Shown here piece after piece: positions 27,824-35,675 of a stretch of 64,000 bases of DNA. The stretch is from an uncultured Alphaproteobacteria bacterium (GTDB lineage Bacteria; Pseudomonadota; Alphaproteobacteria; RF32; CAG-239). Where the stretch lies: positions 1 to 64,000 of the forward strand of contig CAKQSV010000001.1 in NCBI GenBank assembly GCA_934273635.1. Direction: 5' to 3'. The position numbers and the translations under genes are program-made. The notes below the pieces were generated by a model. The model saw nothing but the letters and a program-made list of their open reading frames with translations. It did not search any database and had not been told where the DNA came from. Position 1 is the first letter of the stretch; each line of letters starts with the position of its first letter.

Positions 27824-30800
27824 TCAGTTTCTCCGGTTTTTTGCTACCTCGGGAAGAGCATAGCCCGATATCTTGTTGTCTAAGTTCACGAACGAGCCGT
27901 TGTTTTTGATGTATCCGCTGTTGCGACCAAATTCATCAACGACAATTCCCTTAGCATTAAGACGTCCGACATATTTTCCTTCGTTGTTTAGTATAGTAGC
28001 ACCTATTTTATAGATTTTGCCTAAGATATTTTCATTATTATCAACAGCTAAATCATTAGAAATGACTTTTCCAACCACGGCGCCGCTATTATCGGTAATT
28101 CTACCATCAAAATTTATATAACCCACCATTTTATCGGAGTTATCAATAACAATATCGCCGTCAATCACCTCGCCCAAAAGTTTGCCGTTGGTGCTGATAG
28201 CCTGTCCGTCAGACAGCGTGCGCCCTACCGAAACGTTTTCTTTGTCTGAAATCAGACCGTTGGGCATAACCACGCCCGCTAAATTGCCGCCAAAGTCGAT
28301 AACCGCGCCACGTTTGAGCAAAGTGAGGTTTTTATCGGACGAACCACCGGGGAGAATCGCCGACAAGAAGTCGTTGTTCAGGCTCAAAACATCACCCAAA
28401 GCGTTGGTATAACCCTGATAATAGCCCCAAATGTCAACCACAATGTTTTCAGGCAAGACCTCGCCTATCAATTTGCCTTTGACGTCAACGGCCTTGCTGT
28501 CGGAGGTGGTGTGCCCCACAATTTTGCCGGAAGTATCAATAATTTCACCATTGCGGAGACCGTAGCCGATGTATCCTCCGTCATAACCGATGGCGGCGCC
28601 GGTTTTGACCACGGCACCCATATATTCGCCCTTAGAATTAATAAAGTTGCCTTTACCGTCAAGTTTACCTAACAGCGTGCCGTAAGGGTTGACAACTTTG
28701 CCGTCATACGCTGCCAGTCCTAAACCTTTACCGTCAAAATCGACCACCTGACCGGCGTCTACCGGAACAACCACGTTTTTGTTGAAAAAGCCGTAACCGT
28801 CACCGTTTATGCGTCCCAGTCTGCCGCCGCGCATATTGTAAACATTGCCGTCAGGGAACAAGCGTCCGACAAAATTGCCTGAGGCGTCAATAAACGCTGT
28901 TTTCTCGTTCATCAGCACGCCGATAATCTCGTTGGAGGAATTGGCCACCAAATTGTTGATAAAAATATGACCTGGCTCGCGCCCATGAAGCGCTATCTCG
29001 CCATTATTATCCACCATATTCAAGAAGTTGCCCTGCAAGTCATAGGCATAAGTTTTTTCCAAAACATGTCCGACATATTGACCGTTTTGGTTGAAAATAT
29101 CGCCATTAATACCAACGCACCCGACTTTTTCAAACCGGTGGTTTAAAACATAGTTTTCATTGCTGATACTGCCAAGGTAACCTCCGTCATAACCCACGGC
29201 GGCGCCGGTTTTATGAATTGCGCCGATAATATCACCCTGTTCGCTCAGCACCGTGCCGTCAGGGTTGAGACAGCCAACATACGCGCCCTCCGGCGTGCGG
29301 ACAATGCCATCCGTTCCGGCGTCGCCCAAATAGGTGCAGGTATTATCAAAAACCGCGCCGGTCTTGGCCATTTCACCCACATAAGCGCCGTTGTTATCAA
29401 CCACCACGCCGTCAAACATAATCTTCAGCTTGGTATCGAGGTTGCCTTTCATAATTTTGCCGGTTTTATCGAGATAACCGATATTTTTACAACCATAGCC
29501 CAGAGCGATACCGCTTTTGACCAGTTTTGCCACAACCTCGGAGCCGGAAGGATCTTTGACCAAACCATTTGAGAGTACGCGCCCCAAAACCTGACCGTCT
29601 TTTTCAACCGTGCCCTGATTGGTAACCTCGCCCAAAACACTACCGTCGGGCGCTATCGGCACCATTTGCATTTGCACCAGAGAGCCGATATTTTTGTTAA
29701 ACTTGCTGATAATACGACCGTCGGCGTCAATATAGCCAATCAGCTCGCCTTTGGTGTCATAAATTTGACCGTCGGCCGTGGCATAACCGATAATTTGACC
29801 GTCTTTGCCCAACACCATATTCACAAAATCTCCGGCCTTGCCGATGACATTACCCTCATTATCAACCAGCGTGCCGTCATCAAGCATTTTGCCGATAACA
29901 TTGCCCTCAAAGTCAACCACGTTGCCGTTTTCATCAATATAACCAATCACATTGCCGTCTTTGTCATAAGCCAAGCGGCGCAGGTCGCCCACACTCATGT
30001 CAGCGGCGTAACCAATCACGTTGCCGTCTTTGTCAATAATCGTGCCGTCCGACTGCATGGTACCGATAATGTTACCGTTGGAGTCAATCACATTGCCGTT
30101 TTCATCAATATAGCCAATTACTTTACCGTCTTTGTCATAGGCAATTTGCGGACCTGATGAAGACTTCGCCTGCCCGATAATATTGCCCTTGGCATCAAGA
30201 ATATTGCCGTTTTTATCAATTTTACCGATGATGTTGCCGTTTTTATCAAGCATGGTGCCATCAGCCAAAACCTTACCGACAACATTACCGTTAGCATCGT
30301 AAAGATTGCCTTTTTCATCAACATAGCCAATCACATTACCGTTGGCATCGTACAAAACTTTTTTGGCACCCTGTTCGACATTTTTTGCCTTGCCGATTTG
30401 TTTGCCCTTAGCATCATACACATTGCCGTTTTTATCAATGCGGGCTATGACGTTGCCGTTGGCGTCAACAATCGTGCCATCCGGACGCATTTTGCCAATG
30501 ATTTTACCGTTGGCGTCGTAGACATTGCCGTCTTTATCCACGCGACCGATAATATTGCCCTTGGCGTCATACAAAATTTTGCCGACAGCCTGATTCTCTT
30601 TACCTTCGACCGCCTTCGCCTTGCCAATCAGACGACCGTTGGCGTCATACATATTACCGTCTTTATCAAGCCGACCGATAACATTACCCTTAAGGTCGAC
30701 AATGCGACCGTCGGGACGAACCTTACCAATCAAACGACCGTTGGCGTCATACATATTACCGTGCTCGTCAATACGACCGATAATCTTGCCGTTGGCATCA

Positions 30801-32245
30801 TACAAAATACGTTCATTACTTTTAGAGGCTGCCGCCTTACCGATAACGTTGCCATTGGCATCAACCACGGTACCGTCAGACATCATGTGTCCGATAATAT
30901 TGCCGTTTTTATCAACCACAGAGCCATCGGGATTAACGTAGCCTATCACATTGCCGTTGGCGTCATAGACCAAGCGGCGATTTTCATCGGCGTGACCTTT
31001 GATGTTTTTAGAGACCACATTACCGTCTTTATCGACAAATCCGACCACGTTACCGTCTTTGTCGACCACCGAGCCATCGGGCATAACAATACCTAAAACA
31101 TTGCCCTTGTCATCTATCGCCACGCGACCTTGCTTGCTGACGTGGCCAAGAATTTTACCGTCAAGCCCGATAACATCGCCATTTTTATCCATGCGACCGA
31201 TAACATTACCGTCTTTATCAACCACCGAACCGTCTGACAACACGCGACCGATAACATTACCGTTGGCGTCATAAACAAAACCGGCGTCCATAGCCTTACC
31301 GATAACGTTGCCGTCTTTGTCAACCACCGAACCGTCCGGCAAAACCTTGCCGATAACATTGCCGTCTTTATCAACCACCGTACCGTCAGCCAGCACACGA
31401 CCGATAACATTGCCATTAGCGTCATAAACAAGGCGCTGATTTTCAGCAACGCCGATAACGTTGCCATTTTCATCGACAACCATACCGTTGGCATTGACAC
31501 GCCCGATAACATTACCATTAGCGTCACGAACATAGCCGTCTTCATCAATCGTACCAATAATTTCGCCATTGGGGCCGATAGCATAGCGCACACCGGTGGC
31601 CGGCGTGTCTTTTCCGGCAGCGCCGGTTGACGCCGTATCACAGAAATTGCAATCTTCTTTGCGTATTGCCTTACCGAAAACCGGCACTTTTTGCGACTTG
31701 TTACTACCGGTGCTCAGATTAGACTCATGCCATGTGACAATAAAATTGTTTTGCACGTTTCCGGCAACAACCGGCGTCCACGACATAGTCACATCGCAAG
31801 TTTGATGTCCGCGCAAAACCATATTACTGCAATGCTCTTCAAAGCTAAAGCCGTCAAACGGCGGTTCGGCCAGTTGCACCGAGATAATACGAACACTGCC
31901 CTTGCCGTTGGTACCGATTGTCAACACATTTTTGGCCTCGGTGCCCAGCACAACCTGCCCCATTTCAATCGGATCAGGCGTGGTGGTTATGGGAATTTCT
32001 CCCTGCTCAACATTTTCAAACTCGATACTCTCTTGAGTGGGCTCTTCACTCTTAAAGTCAAGCGCGTCATCATTAGAGGTGAAAACCGGCGCGCTGTATT
32101 GCTCTTCTTCCTCTTCATCCTGCAATAAAAGCATTAAACCCAGAACAAAAATGACCAAAGAAATTATACCAACCATCATAATGATATGATTGGTCTTTTT
32201 AACATAGGCCTCGGAGTGGGTTAATGCTTCGTTTTCGTTTTTCAT
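27824..32245 (-). CDS. Membrane-anchored giant repeat protein, apparent N-terminal half of a split VirB10
   Basis: 1473 residues from ATG 32245, which overlaps the VirB9 stop (ATGA), so translation is coupled. Order: a cytoplasmic tail of about 20 residues, one transmembrane helix (about 22-44), an acidic stretch (DEEEEEQ), an Ig-like ASH/DUF1573-type domain (about 90-195: VRIISVQLAEPPFDGFSFEEHC, then CDVTMSWTPVVAGNVQNNF). About 73 units of the same 17-residue repeat as VirB10 follow to the C-terminus. There is no TrbI barrel. This is the topology of the N-terminal half of VirB10, and it lies 2 bases from the secreted barrel-bearing half. The two may pair through their repeats; inference. Confidence 0.8.
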   Translation of the reverse strand: MKNENEALTHSEAYVKKTNHIIMMVGIISLVIFVLGLMLLLQDEEEEEQYSAPVFTSNDDALDFKSEEPTQESIEFENVEQGEIPITTTPDPIEMGQVVLGTEAKNVLTIGTNGKGSVRIISVQLAEPPFDGFSFEEHCSNMVLRGHQTCDVTMSWTPVVAGNVQNNFIVTWHESNLSTGSNKSQKVPVFGKAIRKEDCNFCDTASTGAAGKDTPATGVRYAIGPNGEIIGTIDEDGYVRDANGNVIGRVNANGMVVDENGNVIGVAENQRLVYDANGNVIGRVLADGTVVDKDGNVIGKVLPDGSVVDKDGNVIGKAMDAGFVYDANGNVIGRVLSDGSVVDKDGNVIGRMDKNGDVIGLDGKILGHVSKQGRVAIDDKGNVLGIVMPDGSVVDKDGNVVGFVDKDGNVVSKNIKGHADENRRLVYDANGNVIGYVNPDGSVVDKNGNIIGHMMSDGTVVDANGNVIGKAAASKSNERILYDANGKIIGRIDEHGNMYDANGRLIGKVRPDGRIVDLKGNVIGRLDKDGNMYDANGRLIGKAKAVEGKENQAVGKILYDAKGNIIGRVDKDGNVYDANGKIIGKMRPDGTIVDANGNVIARIDKNGNVYDAKGKQIGKAKNVEQGAKKVLYDANGNVIGYVDEKGNLYDANGNVVGKVLADGTMLDKNGNIIGKIDKNGNILDAKGNIIGQAKSSSGPQIAYDKDGKVIGYIDENGNVIDSNGNIIGTMQSDGTIIDKDGNVIGYAADMSVGDLRRLAYDKDGNVIGYIDENGNVVDFEGNVIGKMLDDGTLVDNEGNVIGKAGDFVNMVLGKDGQIIGYATADGQIYDTKGELIGYIDADGRIISKFNKNIGSLVQMQMVPIAPDGSVLGEVTNQGTVEKDGQVLGRVLSNGLVKDPSGSEVVAKLVKSGIALGYGCKNIGYLDKTGKIMKGNLDTKLKIMFDGVVVDNNGAYVGEMAKTGAVFDNTCTYLGDAGTDGIVRTPEGAYVGCLNPDGTVLSEQGDIIGAIHKTGAAVGYDGGYLGSISNENYVLNHRFEKVGCVGINGDIFNQNGQYVGHVLEKTYAYDLQGNFLNMVDNNGEIALHGREPGHIFINNLVANSSNEIIGVLMNEKTAFIDASGNFVGRLFPDGNVYNMRGGRLGRINGDGYGFFNKNVVVPVDAGQVVDFDGKGLGLAAYDGKVVNPYGTLLGKLDGKGNFINSKGEYMGAVVKTGAAIGYDGGYIGYGLRNGEIIDTSGKIVGHTTSDSKAVDVKGKLIGEVLPENIVVDIWGYYQGYTNALGDVLSLNNDFLSAILPGGSSDKNLTLLKRGAVIDFGGNLAGVVMPNGLISDKENVSVGRTLSDGQAISTNGKLLGEVIDGDIVIDNSDKMVGYINFDGRITDNSGAVVGKVISNDLAVDNNENILGKIYKIGATILNNEGKYVGRLNAKGIVVDEFGRNSGYIKNNGSFVNLDNKISGYALPEVAKNRRN
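29770..31610 (-). repeat. Core 17-residue (51-bp) repeats in the anchored protein
   Basis: Regular DxDGNVIG/DANGKIIG units, less uniform in DNA than the VirB10 array. Frequent YDANG variants are interrupted by short Lys/Ala/Gln-rich spacers (for example around KAVEGKENQAVGK). Outward of this, to 27850, the units diverge but keep the 17-residue spacing. Confidence 0.8.
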
Positions 32246-33840
32246 TGGGTTCTGACCACACTGCAAAATACACCGTTACGTCCCAAACGACTGCAAACGT
32301 CGTCACCGTCTTCCAAACTATTGACCGGTCCGACACGCAGGTGGAACAGTTCTTTGCCTTGTCCGTCTGCCGCGGCGTCAACCGAGAAAAACGGCTCATA
32401 ATCCCCCAAGGTGTCGGCATATTTTTTAGACAAGGACGACCATAAATCCTCCAAATTGGTAACATTGCTGTCGGTTCCCAATTCGATGGAAATGTTGCTG
32501 TTATCGGCAAAGGTCAGACCGCCGCCGTTCTTGCCCATATTGCCAAAACTGCCCTCCGGCGCATATTGCCGGTTGTTGGTAATTCGTTGCATTTTAGAGT
32601 AGTCAAAGTTGCCACTGCCGCCGCTATTGCCGTTGGGGCGATAGCTGATATTGATACTGCCATCCGAATTGCGGTTGTAGGCAGGCACAACAATCTCGCT
32701 ATTGCCGACGTTTACATCATATTGACCGGTGGCACCACCCTGCGCGCCGGAGGTTGAGTTTGAGCCTTGTCCGTTCTTTTCAGGAATCGGCGCCGGTACC
32801 TGCCACTGTTTTTCATCCATTTCTTTGGTGGTGGGCATAAACTCAAGTCCGGCATCGTCAGAGCGACGAAGTTTGAGGCAAATCATACGTTTGCCGTTGC
32901 GCAACACCATATCACCTATACCCTCGACAATAATCAGACGGTTGTTGGGGCCTTTGGTTCTGAAACCGACCGGCACTTCAATACGCTCCACAATCAGGGT
33001 GACAATCGGGCGTTGGGTCATCGTCAAAGATTTTTCACCCAAATCAATATAAGTGAAAATATCATCACGCCACACCCGCTCAGGCGCAATCACAACATCA
33101 TCAGGATTGGGGATGTAAACCTCGATATCAAAACGGAATTTTGAAGCATCTAACGGAATTGATTTTATCCAATCGCTACGTTGAAAGCTCTTCGTAAACA
33201 GAGAATCGACCGATTTATCATTACCACCGCGATAGGTTGAGGCATTAATATTGCTATGTCCGCCAGAAACGCCGGCGCGACGACCACTGCCAGGGCCGTC
33301 GATAACATCAATATCAATAATGGAGTTGGTCAGGCGTTCGGTGTTTACACCCTCGCTTTTGAGGTAGAACACATATTTGTTGCCACTGCGACCAAAGATG
33401 ATGATGTTGGTATCAACGCCAACATTGGCACCTTTTTTAGGATAAAGCAAAACCGTATTCGGTCCGGAAATTTGCCCGTCAAAACTTGAGCTATCACCCA
33501 AATACATATCTTCAATCAGCTCCCAACTCGGAAAGTTGAGCAATGTGACCATACCCTCGCGCACACGGATAGGCAAAATCAAATCCGGCGACCAATAATA
33601 TTTGGAATAGGCCGGTTTGGTTTGTCCTTCGCCCAAGTTTTGCAACGGATCAAGCCAAGCGCTTTGCGTCATACCCAGCGAATTGAAACCGGCATAGCTC
33701 ATATTCATCGGCATATACATACCCTGACTTTGGTCTGCGTTTTGGTCAAGACTGCCCATTGTCGCCTGCGCCTGAACGCGCCCGCTCAACACACCTGCAA
33801 TCAAAACCAAAAACAATATTCTACCGACTACTTTTAGCAT
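32242..33840 (-). CDS. virB9: VirB9-family T4SS outer-membrane core protein with C-terminal SPOR domain
   Basis: 532 residues, about twice the usual VirB9. Signal peptide (MLKVVGRILFLVLIAGVLSG...). Residues about 80-190 match the VirB9/CagX N-terminal fold: DLILPIRVREGMVTLLNFPSW, MYLGDSSSFDGQ, NTVLLYPKKGANVGVDTNIII, YVFYLKSEG. A second beta-rich part follows (about 230-340), then a Gly/Asn/Ser-rich linker. The end (about 452-530) looks like a SPOR domain (ISIELGTDSN...LEDLWSSL, FHLRVGPVNSLEDGDDVCSRL, CSVV). SPOR domains bind glycan strands lacking peptides. VirB9 forms the core ring with VirB7 and VirB10; the SPOR part would tie it to the wall. Confidence 0.85.
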   Translation of the reverse strand: MLKVVGRILFLVLIAGVLSGRVQAQATMGSLDQNADQSQGMYMPMNMSYAGFNSLGMTQSAWLDPLQNLGEGQTKPAYSKYYWSPDLILPIRVREGMVTLLNFPSWELIEDMYLGDSSSFDGQISGPNTVLLYPKKGANVGVDTNIIIFGRSGNKYVFYLKSEGVNTERLTNSIIDIDVIDGPGSGRRAGVSGGHSNINASTYRGGNDKSVDSLFTKSFQRSDWIKSIPLDASKFRFDIEVYIPNPDDVVIAPERVWRDDIFTYIDLGEKSLTMTQRPIVTLIVERIEVPVGFRTKGPNNRLIIVEGIGDMVLRNGKRMICLKLRRSDDAGLEFMPTTKEMDEKQWQVPAPIPEKNGQGSNSTSGAQGGATGQYDVNVGNSEIVVPAYNRNSDGSINISYRPNGNSGGSGNFDYSKMQRITNNRQYAPEGSFGNMGKNGGGLTFADNSNISIELGTDSNVTNLEDLWSSLSKKYADTLGDYEPFFSVDAAADGQGKELFHLRVGPVNSLEDGDDVCSRLGRNGVFCSVVRTQ

Positions 33841-33852
33841 TTATTTGTGACC

Positions 33853-34605
33853 TTATCTTGTTTTATTATGCATTAGAGAATATCTGGTAACCGTAAAGCC
33901 GACCGGATTATTCAATCTGTCGTTAAATTTTACCGCCTTTTTACGATAGGTAATCCGCAATGAGGCTGTCCAATAATTCAGTTCAGGTGTGGTTGACGAC
34001 GGATACATATCCCGCGTTTCATACTCCACCTGCCACAAACCTTGCCCCAATTCATTAACTGTCAAGATTCTGACCGAGCGTTGCAAGCCGCGGCGTTTGA
34101 CTAATTCAAGCGCTCTTTTGGCCGTTTTGTTAATAAACTCATCATAGACAGCCGAAGACGACATCTCTTGAATCGGTCCGCCGGGGAGCCAACGGATTTC
34201 CATTTCAGCCTCATCATTGACAATACTGCTGCGTTGCAAAACATAACTACGCACAAAGGTTTCGGTAATCGCCTTGTTATTTGCCAAATCTTCTTTATAC
34301 GGGGTGATATTATAAACCTGTTCCTCTTTAGACTGAAAGCTCAACAGGTACGGTTCAACGCGAAACAAAGGAATAACCTGCGCGATTGCCAAAATCAGCA
34401 CCACATTACAACACAAACTGACAGCGGTAATGATTGCAAAGGCTCGCGCCGTCCACAGGTATCTCTTCTCGTTTGTATTTGCCACAAAAGCATCGGCACT
34501 GCGCGGACGAGCCAAACCCGCACGCGGTTGTGTCGGGCGACCCGAGCCGACATTATTGCCAATCAGGCGCTGATTGCTGTTATTGTTACCAAGCTGATTT
34601 ACCAT
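33853..34605 (-). CDS. virB8: VirB8-family T4SS protein (second copy)
   Basis: 250 residues; RBS AAGGTG. Cytoplasmic tail (about 1-50), one transmembrane helix (about 53-76), then a VirB8/NTF2-like periplasmic domain: PLFRVEPYLLSF, FVRSYVLQRSSIVND, EIRWLPGGPIQEM, WQVEYETRD, LNYWTASLRITYRKKAV, NPVGFTVTRYSL. VirB8 is a bitopic assembly factor that connects the inner-membrane complex to the core. It is separated from its paralogue by the small VirB7-like lipoprotein. Both share RW(L/Q)PGG and NxxGFTVxRYS, so they are paralogues. Confidence 0.9.
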   Translation of the reverse strand: MVNQLGNNNSNQRLIGNNVGSGRPTQPRAGLARPRSADAFVANTNEKRYLWTARAFAIITAVSLCCNVVLILAIAQVIPLFRVEPYLLSFQSKEEQVYNITPYKEDLANNKAITETFVRSYVLQRSSIVNDEAEMEIRWLPGGPIQEMSSSAVYDEFINKTAKRALELVKRRGLQRSVRILTVNELGQGLWQVEYETRDMYPSSTTPELNYWTASLRITYRKKAVKFNDRLNNPVGFTVTRYSLMHNKTR

Positions 34606-34623
34606 AAGAAAACACCTTGAAGG

Positions 34624-34812
34624 TTAGATTGTTTCAACAAACCAATCCGGCAGATTTTTCGGCAATTCAACCTGAATACAAGCACATGGCGAAAGTTTTA
34701 ATTCGTCAACGCCCTTACCGACGCCAACCGGCTCGGCCTCATAGTACGAACCGAAAATACCGCAAGACGGCAACATCAATAAAGCCATTGCAATTATAAC
34801 TTTTTTTAACAT
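34624..34812 (-). CDS. virB7: Small VirB7-like lipoprotein
   Basis: 62 residues from ATG 34812 (GAGGT 8 bases upstream; the in-frame ATG at 34827 has no RBS). Signal peptide MLKKVIIAMALLMLPSC with lipobox LPSC. The short mature part contains CAC near its middle and ends LPDWFVETI. Size, lipidation and position between two virB8 genes and just before virB9 fit VirB7, the lipoprotein that caps and stabilises VirB9. Sequence similarity is not demonstrable by eye. Confidence 0.65.
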   Translation of the reverse strand: MLKKVIIAMALLMLPSCGIFGSYYEAEPVGVGKGVDELKLSPCACIQVELPKNLPDWFVETI

Positions 34813-34910
34813 TTTGAGATACCTCATTTTTAGTATACTAATTCAGATATTGTGAGGTTATACTCTTTTAATTTAAATGTCTAATATCATCTGACGATAT
34901 CAACAGCGAA

Positions 34911-35666
34911 TTACAAACCTTCAACCTGTGTCTGCGAATAACGCAATACGGTAAAGCCCAACAGGTTTATCAGGCGGCGACCGGCAAACAGGCGCTCTTT
35001 GATAAACACCGCGGTGACCGAAGCCGTCCAATAACGCACCGTCATCACGCGGTCAAGCGTGGAGCCGTCTTGCTCTTTTTTGGCCATGGTATAGGTTTTG
35101 AAGTCTACTTTCCAGACCGGACTGTGCTGCCCGCCAACGCGTTTAACCGAGACAATCTCGACCTCTTGCACCGTGCCTTTGCTCACCACATTGTTCCAAA
35201 TGGCGTCGCGATACTGCGAAAAGGCCTCAAAAATTCGCGGCGAAGACAAAAAGTGCATAATGCCGCCGGGTTGCCAGCGGGTGCGCATTTCCATATCATC
35301 ATCAATAATGGTGTTGCGCACCTCAACATACTGGCGCACATACATTTCTATCAGTTTATCTTTGGAGGGCATATTCGTATCCAAGCCCTCGGCGCGGACA
35401 ATATTGTCGCTGTCGTCCTGCGTGATTATCAAAAAAGGCTTGACGGTAATCTGCGGCGCCAATCGAAACAACGCCAACGACGCACTTAGAAACAAGGTCA
35501 GAGACAATACCGCCAAAAAGATAAAAAAGCGAGACAGCCACATATAGTACTTGAGTTTTAACGACGCTTCCGTCTGCTCATAACTATCAATAAACGCAAC
35601 AGGTTGCGGCGCTTGACCATTACCGATTGCCAATACTTTGCTACCTGCAAGAATATTATCCGCCAT
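34911..35666 (-). CDS. virB8: VirB8-family T4SS protein (first copy)
   Basis: 251 residues; RBS AGGAAG. Cytoplasmic tail (about 1-40), one transmembrane helix (about 43-66, FFIFLAVLSLTLFLSASLALF), then the VirB8 periplasmic domain with MYVRQYVEVRNTIIDDD, RTRWQPGGIMHFL, WKVDFKTYTM, VRYWTASVTAVF, LINLLGFTVLRYS. It is similar in plan to the second copy. Two VirB8 subunits may form a heteromeric ring, or one may serve the pilus-associated part. The 98-base gap to the VirB7-like gene is longer than most gaps in this cluster. Confidence 0.9.
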   Translation of the reverse strand: MADNILAGSKVLAIGNGQAPQPVAFIDSYEQTEASLKLKYYMWLSRFFIFLAVLSLTLFLSASLALFRLAPQITVKPFLIITQDDSDNIVRAEGLDTNMPSKDKLIEMYVRQYVEVRNTIIDDDMEMRTRWQPGGIMHFLSSPRIFEAFSQYRDAIWNNVVSKGTVQEVEIVSVKRVGGQHSPVWKVDFKTYTMAKKEQDGSTLDRVMTVRYWTASVTAVFIKERLFAGRRLINLLGFTVLRYSQTQVEGL

Positions 35667-35675
35667 TTTGTCTTC

